Made by a program: the position numbers and the translations under genes. This document shows, in pieces, positions 54,302-64,000 of a stretch of 64,000 nt of DNA; position 1 is the first letter of the stretch; each line of letters starts with the position of its first letter. The notes under the pieces are model-generated. The model had not been told where the DNA came from, searched no databases, and saw only the letters and a list, made by a program, of their open reading frames with translations. Location of the stretch: positions 175,877,956 to 175,941,955 of the forward strand of contig CM054113.1 in NCBI GenBank assembly GCA_028673005.1, read 5' to 3'. This DNA comes from Tanypteryx hageni. Taxonomy: Eukaryota > Arthropoda > Insecta > Odonata > Petaluridae.

Positions 54302-54345
54302 CTATAATAATCTGAGAGGTTGATAAGCCAAAATTTCACACACAT
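54302..54345 (+). repeat. SINE 3'-tail fragment
   Basis: CTATAATAATCTGAGAGGTTGA then TAAGCCAAAATTTCACACAC matches the 3' end of the SINEs at 24701 and 63633. The head and body are absent, so this is a fragment or a 5'-truncated copy. Confidence 0.75.
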
Positions 54346-54350
54346 CTTTT

Positions 54351-54438
54351 ACATGTAAATATGGGTTCTGTTTATGCGAATTTTCTTTATGCGTCACTTT
54401 CCTGGAACGCAACCCCTGCATAAACAAAGGGAAACCTG
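54351..54438 (-). repeat. Tigger terminus, orphan
   Basis: The right end GGGAAACCTG is followed by TA. The complement CAGGTTTCCCTTTGTTTATG, with GCAGGGGTTGCGTTCCAGGA next, is a recognisable Tigger terminal style, and GACGCATAAAG further in fits. No left end is seen. 54440-55242 is AT-rich with nothing identified. Confidence 0.6.
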
Positions 54439-55245
54439 TATAGTATTTGTGAATCTCCCTAATTATGCATGTAACGTATCGATTTGCAAACGTATACATT
54501 TTTTAAATGTATTTTAGGTGTAACTAATGTTTTTTGTTCTGATGTGTCCTATACCAACAGTGTTTTTTGCTGGAAGATCTTTGGACAAATAAATTATAAT
54601 ATGATATATTGAATTTTTCAAATGTTCTTTGTATTTACTCTGATTTAATAGATATTTTGTAAATGAATGAGTCTATATAGATGTTTTTTTCTGTACTTAG
54701 ATTATTTGTAACCATTGGTTTTCATCTTGTTTTTCATGTTAATTGTATGTTTAGAATCGTAGTTACTGTAATTTAATGGATATCAATCATAATGTTCCTG
54801 TTCTAAATATATCTGTAATACTTACTTGGATTTTTATTTGAGTCAAAGGTTTTCACTGTATTTGTAATTGCTGTTTGAATGATATTGGTTTACTTAACTA
54901 TCATGTTTAAGTTTATGGTCAAAAGCATTTTGTAAAATTATGCTTTCCTTATATGCAGTGATATAAGGTAACTGCTAGTTGATTATGTTGAAGGATTGGA
55001 TGTACCTAAAAATTTAAATTTTAACTTCCATTAATGAATCTAAAATAAGTACAAGTTATCAAAAGGTCATTACTAAAATCATGTTAATCTTTGTTGAAAA
55101 CTAAGATGTATGTTCTATCTCTACATCACTTCTTCATTCACTATTCTTTTGCAAATCCCAAAATTGAAAGACCTATTTCAGTAACTCTTCCAAAAGAATT
55201 TAATTATGTACTATTATGACTAGCTGCTTCTAATGTAGAATATAA

Positions 55246-58200
55246 GGGGCCATCCTTAAATAATGTCACAGCATTTTTGGGATTTTTGACCCCCCCCCCT
55301 CCCCCCTCTGTCACAGCTTCACCCCCCCCCCCCTCCCATGTCACAAAACCTTGTCCTTTTTAATTTAGTCATATTGGCTATATAAAATTAATGATATGTC
55401 CAGACATAATTTGTACAATGTTTCATCTGTTATTACATGAAAGAAATTCAATACATTCAAATAAAATTATTGCTTTTTATAAGTACATATTATAGATAAT
55501 GAAATACTTAAATGCAGCAGATATTCCATTGTATGCAAATACAATACTAATTAATATAAAAATTACATGTATGTACTCTTTAAACAATGTCTGGCAACTC
55601 CAACAATGTACAAAGTTTATGCTTTTATAACTTCCAGATTAACCCATCTCTATTTTTGTAACTTCACTAACTATGGAATACATTCATTAAAAGCAATAAC
55701 AATTAATAAAAATTTAAAAAATGGATATAAACAAAATGAAAAATTTGAACAATTTAGAAATTAAAATTCTTTCCATGGTGTTCGGAAAATCTCATCCATA
55801 CTATAAATATGCATATTATTTGAATCTCCATCATCTGTATTATATTTTATTTCATTCAAATCCAAATTTTCTTCATCAATCCATTCTGCATATTGAACAT
55901 TTTCCTGGTTTGTTATAATAGCCATCATTTCACGCTGTCGTCTAGCAGCAATACGAATTGGCCTAACTCTTTCCTAAATTTGTGGCATGGTCTCTGTCTG
56001 CTTATGTATCTTATAATGTTTCTGTAACATGACATTTGAAGCAAAATACAGATTGCAGGTATTGCATATTCGATTTCTTAATTACTTTTGAATAGATGGG
56101 CAGTATAGATCATATGGCATAATTTTGAAACTTTTGGCAGATCTTGGTAATATTTCTTCCAAATCAATACTACTTGCAATGAAAAACAGATGGATACTTC
56201 AAATTAAGACCTTGCTCATCTGTTGATAATGGAGCTTTTAAACCTTCATTTGTCTGTTTGATTGGAATCAGTGGAGGTAGGAATCGTTCCCTTAAAATAC
56301 TGAAAATTGAGCTTCGAGGTGCTGAACAACAGTTTGTGTCTCTGCACTTCACAATCTGTGTAAAATATTGGCTAGTCCTCAAATGCTTTGATGACCAAAC
56401 AGCATCTGCTGTCAACAAATTTTCAGGATTAATCTCTGAATTTTCTGGGCTTATATATTTGGCTACAGTTGGAAATCCATCAATTACCATTTGCCCCCAT
56501 ATTTCTGCCAATGTATTGCCACAATATTCAAAGTTTTCTTTTTCAAGGTCATCATTAATCGTTTTGCCTTGTGAATCAAGATGGCTTCCATAATGCTCAT
56601 GAGGAAGAATAACTCCAGACAGTTCCTTACTTAAAGGTGCCATCCTTCTCTCAACACGATTGAAAGAACTCCTGCCAGGTGCATTGGTTGCAATAAAAAG
56701 GGCATCCAAATTATATTTTAAAAAGTGATTGATTCCAACATCAATTACCTTCTGGTATCGAGGATTCTCATCAGGGCCACCATCCACAGTAAAAATTACC
56801 ACCGGTTTTACTTTGTTCTGAAACCTTGTGATACTTTCAAATTCGGGTAACTTCTAAAGTATTTCAAAGTCAAATGCATGTGAAAATGCTGGTGAAGAAG
56901 AGTGCTTACCGGATCTGATAGCTATAAAGGTTGGGCCTGAATATCCTACTGCAGTTGGATCACCATTTCCATTTTTTTTATTTCAATTCCAGCATAAACT
57001 GAAGGTATCAACTTATATCTGGCAGCTACAACCCAATCATGATCAGGTAAACTTACTCGATACTCAACATGCATGACCAAGGGAGATTGCTCCTTTGCTG
57101 CTGTTAAGCCAAGTGGCACTCGAGCCTTATCATCTTGGCTCAAGAAGCATACTTCATTTGGTCCAAGAATTGAAGCAATTTCTTCCAAATGATTAATAGT
57201 TACTCTGCAAAATTGCCCATCAACATGTTGGAAGTGTGCATCATTTTGAGCTTTCATCAGCTTGACTGGGACAGTGATAACATGCCGTTTCCCTTCTAAA
57301 GATGAACTGCATTTAGGAAGTAAGTGAACATAAATGCCATTTCGACTTATATTAAAGCCGATCTTATTTAATTCTTCAGTAAGCTCATCCAAAGTTTTGA
57401 TACCTCTCAAAGAATCTTCATTTCGTCGTTCATGTGATGCAGAACCATGGATAGCTATATTAATAATAGCTTTTAACAACTCTGGCTGATCAAGTTCAAC
57501 TCTTGGTCTACCTACTGTATCTCTCTTCTTTAAAACTTCTTTAGTTTTTGGATTCTTTTCACAAATTTCTTCTAGTTTTCTTTTTCTTTCATCTCTTGAT
57601 TTTTTCTGTCGTTGTTGGTCAGATGTTTTTATTTTAAGCTCTCTTTCGAGTTCTCTTTTCTTTTTCTCGTTTTCTTTGAGTTTTTCGAGTTGTTCATTAG
57701 TAAGTTGTCCACAACTCTTTCTTTTATAAAGTCCTACTAAATCACTGTTTATTATATCTATTTTTTTTCTTAGTTCATCTTGTACTTTTGTTTTTGGTTT
57801 ATTGACAATATCTACAATGAAAGATGTAGAAGATTGTTCTTTAGGAATACTAGTTGATTTCTCAGGAACTACACTTTGAACTTTTTTCTCCAAAGTAGTG
57901 ATATTTGATACTCTTGATTGTTTTTCCAAAAAGCATAATAAAGTTACTTTATTTTTCACTGCTAAAGCTTCATTTTCTTTAATGATGGAGGTCACTATTG
58001 ATGGTAAATTCTGCATTTTTTTAATACGATTCCAAACTTTTACAGTTTCTTGTTGCACATCCTTTGGTTTCTTTGATGGTTTTGCCTTTAAGTATGACTT
58101 AAATAATGATTGAAATAGTTCACCTTTATCCATTCTGTAAATAAGAGGATAATTATTTTATATTTACATAAATATAGATATTGTACAAATCAAGTCCATA

Positions 58201-59154
58201 ATATTTAAAAGCCTTAAAAAGAAGAGGCTCTTATTATTTTCCTTATTTTAATTCCAATGAAAAGTACGATTTAAATACTAGATCCATTCACATATTTTAT
58301 TAAGTATTTAACTCAAAAAAATTCAGTTATCATTTAGTACATGCAAGTATATATACCTGATTTTCTTGTTAAAAATATTCTAGTATTTGAATAAAACAGC
58401 AGTTTTTTAATTACATTCTGAAATACAAAAATAAATATTTAGTTTTAAATTATAAACTAATATGTATATACTGATGACTTGCCAATATTTTAATAGCGAG
58501 TTCTCTAAAATATTTTTTTTCTTGTCCAAAAACGAAAAATAACTAAAAGCATTATTCTAGAAAAATTATTGTATAAATAATGTTTACAAAACATTCTCTT
58601 TGAAAAATTAACAAATGATTATTATTTTAGTTCTATTATAATTAAGAATGACTTCATTTCATGACTAAAACTTACCAAGACTTTTTACGGTAGGCAATTA
58701 AAAATAGTAACTAACATTCACATGGCTTGGTTTTAGCCACTTTACTGTAAATGAATATGATACAATAACAGTCAAGGAGACTAGAACATAGAGGAGGACT
58801 AGAACACCAACACAATAACAACTTAAGCTGATAATTAAGTATACAGCTTATTATAATAGTTATTGGAGTTTTTCTGTGAGGTTTAGTTTTGCATTATGTT
58901 TTTCAACTGTTATTTACAAGTTTCCACCAGAGGGCCGGTGGCAGGAAAGACAAGTAAAACAGAGAATAAATAAAAGTTAGTGAATGTCACTTCAAGAAAA
59001 TTAAGGAAATAAAGCACAAGATCTTGGCAAAAATCTTTACTTATTTGTGACATCACATTGTTTTACATATACTCCCTCCCCCCTTGTCACAAAATGTCAC
59101 ATATTCCCAGACCCCCCCTCCCCCTTAAGCGTGACATCATTTAAGGATGGCCCC
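55246..59154 (-). mobile_element. Zator/ISAzo13-like DNA transposon, complete ends
   Basis: TIRs GGGGCCATCCTTAAATAATG (left) and GGGGCCATCCTTAAATGATG (right, reverse complement); 23 of the first 24 bases match, both running into GTCAC. The flanks are TAA on both sides (55243-55245 and 59155-59157), a 3-bp duplication. C-rich subterminal runs (CCCCCCCCCTCCCCCC near 55290, ACCCCCCCTCCCCC near 59111) sit just inside. One minus-strand transposase gene fills the middle. A 3-bp TSD with an ISAzo13-like DDE core fits the Zator superfamily; that name is an inference from memory, the structure is seen directly. Confidence 0.85.
55761..58133 (-). pseudogene. Zator/ISAzo13-like transposase with C-terminal C2H2 finger
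   Basis: About 790 codons from MDKGELFQSLFKSYLKAKPS at 58133. Residues about 130-200 are a highly charged helical segment (EQLEKLKENEKKKRELEREL). An HTH-like part follows (TVGRPRVELDQPELLKAIIN, ISRNGIYVHLLPKCSSS). The catalytic core shows FLSQDDKARVPLG (first Asp), FTVDGGPDENPRY (second Asp, about residue 450) and FNRVERRMAPLSKEL (Glu 44 residues later), parallel to the TADGG and NKIEHR boxes of ISAzo13 transposases. A C2H2 finger CNTCNLYFASNVMLQKHYKI lies near the C-terminus. Lesions: frameshift in an A8 run near 56975, TAG near 56855, and two stops after 56170. Confidence 0.85.
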
Positions 59155-59270
59155 TAAATGGATATAAAAGTTAATGTACTAGAAGGGCTATAGACATTAA
59201 ATTTGGAATCATGATAGGTTATTGGACGCTACCAACAGAAAAGATAAATAATTCTAAAATTTTGCTTTTT

Positions 59271-59354
59271 CAGTGTGGTATCTTCATCCCCATTTTTTCA
59301 TTTCAACATAACGAAACCACACTAAGTGAAGTGCAGTATAACAAGGGATGCCTG
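59271..59354 (-). repeat. Tigger terminus, orphan
   Basis: The plus strand ends TATAACAAGGGATGCCTG followed by TA. The complement CAGGCATCCCTTGTTATACT, then GCACTTCACTTAGTGTGGTT, is a familiar Tigger terminus. No partner end. 59358-60499 shows no other feature. Confidence 0.6.
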
Positions 59355-60499
59355 TAAAATCCCCCTCAAAATATTTTTCATCTGGTGCTCCCGATTTGAG
59401 TAAAAAACAAACTTGTGTTTACATTTTGTCTAGTGTGTGCTGCAGTGAGACAACTGTCCGCATAGTGATGAAGAACGCTGTTTAATAGGTACATGGGTCG
59501 CCGATTACATTAAGACTGGCTACAGGGTCAGAGCGTACCTAATGGCTGACTGTATTTAGAAATAAGTTGGCCATCCTCCCGTCCCTCTCCTTCCTTCTCC
59601 ACTCCACACATATCTCCATACCTCACTTCTTTACCGTCAGCGGATTTTCAACTGCTGTTTTGAGTGGTTGTGCTGAATATTCTGTATACAATATTGCCTC
59701 CTAAGTTTTAAAGTTACTTATAACAATGGGTTTCTGTTGAAGCACAAACTGCCACCTGTGAAGCTCTAATCGCCGCATGATCAGTTATTATTGTTATATT
59801 TTTACAGTCAATTGCACTTGTACTATAACAACCTAACACTGTTAATGTTAGGTAAAAATGATTTTATGAACTCTATGTACCTTTATTCTTCATATATATA
59901 TATGTTTATTGCAGGCTTGGAAAGCTTATTTTTGACACATATTCCTGGCAATCCAGTGCAACTCAGTCCTTAATTCCAGTTTTTCCTAAATTTATTTTTA
60001 TGCCCGACCCCTCCAAATAAACAATTACATGATTAACAACCCCAAAAATAAAACTCACATTTTGCTACCCAAAGATCTAAATTATGATTCACGACATTCC
60101 AAAAAAGGCTCTTGTCAAATTCTTACGGGATCATCCACCAAAAATATGAAACAAGAATTAAGTTTACTTTTCTCTCATTAGGGGATAGAAAAAATTTATC
60201 AGAATAGATCACGACCAAAAATATGACCATAGCGATCTCCAAGTTTGGAAGTTCTGCCTAATCCAGTTCTTCAATAGGTCTTTTGTCTTACTAACCAGGA
60301 TACTGCCATCTGATGTGACTGAAACCTTACTCCTACGGTTGGTGAAGCAAATCTGTATAATGTTGTGTTATATTTGCCAGTAGATTTTTAATTGAGGCAT
60401 AAAGCAAATAATTTATATATAATATTTGCCAAAGCCAATTATGCAAAGAATAGGATTATTAGGCATTCTTTATCAGCAAAGCAGTAGTAGTGGAATGCC

Positions 60500-60975
60500 T
60501 TATGGGCACGTCTCATCCGTCCGTCTGTTGTAACTTTCATCTCCTAAACTGCTGGATGGATTTTAATTAAATTAAGTAGGAGTGATCAATATTAAAATTT
60601 ATCTCCCAATTATTATATAATTACTTTAATAAACTTATATTTGTATCTCATTAAATGGCATCAGTCAAGCAACAATTAAATAGCATATTTTTCTCTCTCT
60701 AGCTTTTTTATGATTTGTAAGACATAGATTAAAAACTTTATTCAGATAGAGGACAACATTTACTACAAAGAAATCCACGAAACCATATAATGACGTAGTT
60801 TCGGAGATAAAAATTTGAGAAAATCCCGAACAAAACAACGCATATTTTGTTTACATTGATCGCTAAGACGGTTCTCTTGGCAAACAACAATTAAAAATCC
60901 ATATATTTCGCTTCCATTCTCTTATATGATCTCTGAGGTATAGATTAAAAAATTAATTCAGATAGAGGGAGATAG
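60500..60975. repeat. Unclassified repeat with internal duplication
   Basis: CCGTCCGTCTGTTGTAACTTTC then CTGCTGGATGGATTTTAATT is a phrase I associate with dispersed arthropod and nematode repeats, often Helitron-related. Two blocks about 216 bp apart (CAACAATTAAATAGCATATT... and CAACAATTAAAAATCCATAT..., each running to TTCAGATAGAGG) show an old internal duplication. No termini were identified. 60980-62005 contains donor-like sites only. Confidence 0.4.
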
Positions 60976-62013
60976 AGAACCCTAATCTATCATCCTGAAT
61001 TATTACTTACACGCATCCCAAATTATTAGTTGCTGGGAACAAACCACAGTTCAAAACTGCTAGGTAATACCATCTCCCATTCCATCTCCTCTGTTGATGA
61101 ATTCCTAAAATTAAAATATTGATTTGTTACCTCAGAAAGAAAGACAATTAGGAAAATACTACCAGGAAATTTTATTCTTTTGGCATAGAGAATGCAGAAT
61201 GAAAATGATAAGGAATTGAAGATTACAGAGAGATTCTCACACCCACTTACCTACAAGTACATACAGAGAGCATGATGACAATCAGCAGAGCTCAGCTGTC
61301 TGGCACTTCTCATTCTGCCTCAGCACAGATCAGATCTTCTACAAAATTCAATCTACCTCCACTCTGCTAGGTTTGGCTCAGTATGACTAGGTGTCGAGTA
61401 TGAGAATGCCTTGAAATAGGAACATTTTTTCATGAATACAGGAAAACTCGATGAATAATTTAGTTGAATGAGTGGAAGAAAAATTATCTTAGTTATTGAT
61501 TGATATCTTTACAGCAGAAGATTGCCTATTAATTGGCAGGAGCAATTGTCATAATTTACAAACGTGAGAGAATAGGTGAAAGGAATTGCATACAAATTAT
61601 AAATACTGTATAGGAGATTGAGTGGGGAAAAGGCACTTGAATAGACGAGCAATAGGTATATTCAAAATAAAATGTAAAGGATAAAAAGCCCTTACTGTTT
61701 TTGAGTGTTTGTCATGGTTTAATGATAACCAAAATGGCAATTCATAGAAGACAATTAACAAGAGAAACTAATTTCTTAAGTCAGCAATGCCCAAAATTAT
61801 TCTCCAATCTTACAATGACCAGATTATCATCTGTGATAAGCTAATAATGCATCTACCATTTGATTCAAGATTGAAGATTTATTTTCCATTTTCATGATAA
61901 TTCTAGTTTTTTCCCAACAACATATGATAGTAAGCAGGATAGGAATATATATTCATTAAGGACTGTTGCATTAAGAATAAGCAATACATACAAAATTACT
62001 AAATGCTCAGAAT

Positions 62014-62373
62014 CAGAGCTGCGCCGGGCATATTTGCCACCCAGGTCTAAGCAGTTTATGCCGCCCTTCTCTATAAGCCCAAATTTTTAGATTAGGTACA
62101 AGGTGTTATTAATTTAAGGAAGAATATAATAAACTAGGGTCTTCACGCCTACAGTGCCCAACCCCCATTAGTTACAAATTATTATTAATGATTAATTACA
62201 GATATTGTATTAACTGTCAATCATTATTATGTTTTTATTGTTAACATTTCTTTCAAAAACCATTCATATAATTATTATTTGCATTATTTGAATGTGAAAG
62301 TAGTTATCCAATTTTTCATGTTGCCGCCCGGGTGTGATGTGTCCCTTGCACCCCATAGGGCAGCGCAGCTCTG
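62014..62373. mobile_element. hAT MITE with perfect 8-bp duplication
   Basis: CAGAGCTGCGC at the left is matched by GCGCAGCTCTG at the right. Flanks CTCAGAAT (62006-62013 and 62374-62381) are identical, an 8-bp target duplication. GCCGCCC/GGGCGGC blocks lie inside the ends. The 360-bp interior has no coding capacity. Confidence 0.93.
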
Positions 62374-63142
62374 CTCAGAATTGTCTAATTCACAACTATA
62401 CCAGATTTCAAAAGCAATAGTTATCCAATCTTTCAATTCTAATCAAGAAGAACATTTTTTTAGTTTTAAACTTGTCCTTTGAATTTACCATTAGATGGCA
62501 ACCATGGAAGGATTTTTTTTATAACCTTGCTATGCAAATTGTAGATCCCTAAGACAATTACCTACTTTTTTAATTTTTGATATTTAATTGCTTCCTCTGG
62601 AACTGTTATATGCAGTTATAATTTTGTTCTTTTTAACCCTTTCTGGTCATCTGTCCATCTGGTTATAGCATTGCTATTTTCTGCTCCAGTCAGCTTTCTA
62701 ATTTGAAATCCCTATCCCTAATAGATTAAAATTACATTAACAAGAGAAATAAAATTTAGAATATCATCTACTTTTTGCAGACTCTCCATAGCCACAAAAA
62801 AATAGAACTAGCCAGCTAGTTAGCCTTGATATTGACATGAAAGGGCTAATAGGATACTATAATATACTGTTCCAAGTGGTACTTACTCCAGATAATTTAT
62901 GTAAGACTATTCCACACACTTTTTTACCTATTGTCTCAGTCATGTCTCACATATCAATTGGTTTATTTGTTCTTGTGAACAACACAAATGATGAGCATGG
63001 AGCAGAAGAATAGTCAACTTTTGTTTTAAGATTTAAAATTGTTTTCTAGGATCAGAATAGTTTGTCTTTGATGGAGAAGGCTCTCAGCAGCCTGATTTAG
63101 CTACAGGAACTTACAACAATGAATCATAAATACAGCCTTAAA

Positions 63143-63180
63143 CAGTGGCGTAACTACAAATTCTGGGCCTCCCCACGAAA
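63143..63180 (+). repeat. hAT left terminus, orphan
   Basis: CAGTGGCGTAACTACAAATT is a common hAT terminus (CAGTGGCGTAACTA). No inverse TAGTTACGCCACTG is present before the window ends, so the element is truncated or continues beyond. 62382-63142 and 63180-63616 show nothing else. Confidence 0.55.
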
Positions 63181-63632
63181 GTTTTGAACAACTATACTAA
63201 AAATCATTCTACATTCGCTTCAAAAATGCTGATATAAATGAAAAAATGCACTATAAAATATAGTTTTATTTACAAATCATTAGGCATTTTTAATGAGGTG
63301 ATTTTCTTGTTCCCTTTTTTAAACTCTTCTATTATTTTTTCCTTGTCTTTTTCACAGCTATGCTAGTTGTACTTGAATTATCTTTTTCCATCTAAATAAA
63401 TAGGAAAAACAATAAATATGATTGCAGTGTAATGTAATTAATAAACTCAATATTTTCTTACTTATGAATTTCCTGGTTTTTAAGAAGGCATTTTCTTCTA
63501 AAACGCAGATGTGTATAGGGATGCATTTCCCATTAGGTAGGAATATGCTTAGGGATATTTGCATTCTAATAATCCGATGATTATTGTTCATCTACACCTA
63601 CATGATATCCTGCAAGACACCTTATTGGTGGA

Positions 63633-63920
63633 GGTAGGCAGTGGCGTAATGTTTAGAGGATTGGCCTTCCAAGCAGCGTTTCGAATCTGGTAGAGGTCGG
63701 ATTTTTCAACCTAGGATCATCCTGTGCCCTACTTGTGTGATTTGAGGAGACCACTTAAGTCAGCACTCCATCCTTCAGAAGGGATGTTAAGCAGTTGGGC
63801 CCCTTGGTGTTCTTCATAAGGAATAGCCTAATGCCAACACCGGGTTTCCCTTCTCCCTTGTGTGCGAGTTATGGTTATAATAATCTACAAGGTTGATTAG
63901 CCAGAAATGCACATGCACAC
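63633..63920 (+). mobile_element. tRNA-derived SINE, copy 2, with 16-bp duplication
   Basis: Flanked by a perfect 16-bp duplication ACACCTTATTGGTGGA (63617-63632 and 63921-63936), the mark of LINE-driven target-primed insertion. The head has an A box (TGGCGTAATGTTTAGAGG) and a good B box (GTTTCGAATCTGG). The body and tail match the copy at 24701 (GGGATGTTAAGCAGTTGGGC, TAATGCCAACACCGGGTTTC, TATAATAATCTACAAGGTTG). The intact duplication suggests recent insertion. Confidence 0.95.
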
Positions 63921-64000
63921 ACACCTTATTGGTGGATGGCAGGGTATGTTCATGTAGTAAAAAGAATTTATATTAAGTTTCTGTTAATCACTTGTGAGAA

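Noticed and set aside
55280..55345. Homopolymer C tracts as sequencing artefacts
   Set aside because: Similar tracts occur at both ends of the Zator-like element in mirrored positions, so they are part of its subterminal structure.
61012..61360. Exon-like segments with good donors (GTAAGTAAT at about 61011, GTAAGTGGG near 61252, minus strand) and slight resemblance to cassette exon X
   Set aside because: The intervening introns would be too short or the frames are closed, and the alignment to exon X is too weak to separate from chance.

Overview
The window looks like repeat-rich animal DNA, most likely from an arthropod (inference from the families present; no diagnostic host gene identifies the species). 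It is AT-rich, has no bacterial-style operons, no rRNA or ordinary tRNA genes, and almost every recognisable coding stretch belongs to a transposable element. Families seen: pogo/Tigger, hAT, Tc1/mariner, a Zator/ISAzo13-like DDE element, piggyBac-like ends, Helitron, APE-type LINEs, Penelope-like elements (PLEs), one Gypsy element and a tRNA-derived SINE.

Layout. 0.4-1.6 kb: Tigger-like non-autonomous element. 1.6-2.0 kb: decayed two-exon cassette (minus), whose better preserved copy lies at 14.4-14.7 kb. 4.3-7.9 kb: two LINE pieces (minus). 8.3-9.8 kb: hAT relic (minus). 16.3-17.0 kb: internally deleted mariner. 18.65-19.46 kb: Tigger derivative. 21.25-23.98 kb: well preserved hAT with 8-bp target duplication. 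24.3 kb: possible host micro-exon. 24.7-25.07 kb: SINE and a hammerhead-like motif. 25.6-27.7 kb: first PLE. 28.0-29.1 kb: mariner relic. 29.3-31.7 kb: hAT relic with a Helitron inside. 31.9-32.6 kb: LINE 3' piece. 33.1-42.8 kb: a nest in which a Tigger, a PLE with an inverted partial copy and a LINE with an inverted 5' end all lie between candidate piggyBac ends. 43.1-45.9 kb: jerky/Tigger element. 45.9-46.6 kb: LINE tail and Tigger N-terminus. 48.3-50.4 kb: Gypsy pol joined to a LINE ORF1. 51.0-51.5 kb: polypurine repeat. 51.5-52.0 kb: second copy of a 570-bp repeat first seen at 32.7 kb. 53.3-53.5 kb: possible first exon of a minus-strand transcript. 55.2-59.2 kb: complete Zator-like element. 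62.0-62.4 kb: hAT MITE. 63.6-63.9 kb: SINE with a 16-bp target duplication.

How it works together. The window reads as intron or intergenic DNA repeatedly invaded by transposons. The only hints of a host gene are minus-strand exon-like segments with good splice signals at 53.4, 24.3, 14.7 and 14.5 kb. The last three share one compatible open reading phase, so a single long minus-strand gene is possible but unproven. Every transposase and reverse transcriptase has at least one stop or frameshift. The hAT at 21.3 kb and the Zator-like element are closest to intact.

The most interesting signals are: hammerhead-ribozyme architecture at PLE ends (four instances); the duplicated exon cassette; the twin-priming LINE insertion with a 13-bp target duplication; the PLE carrying an inverted, internally deleted copy of its own 3' end; the Zator-like element with a C-terminal zinc finger; and NRF-1 type palindromes upstream of two different hAT transposases.
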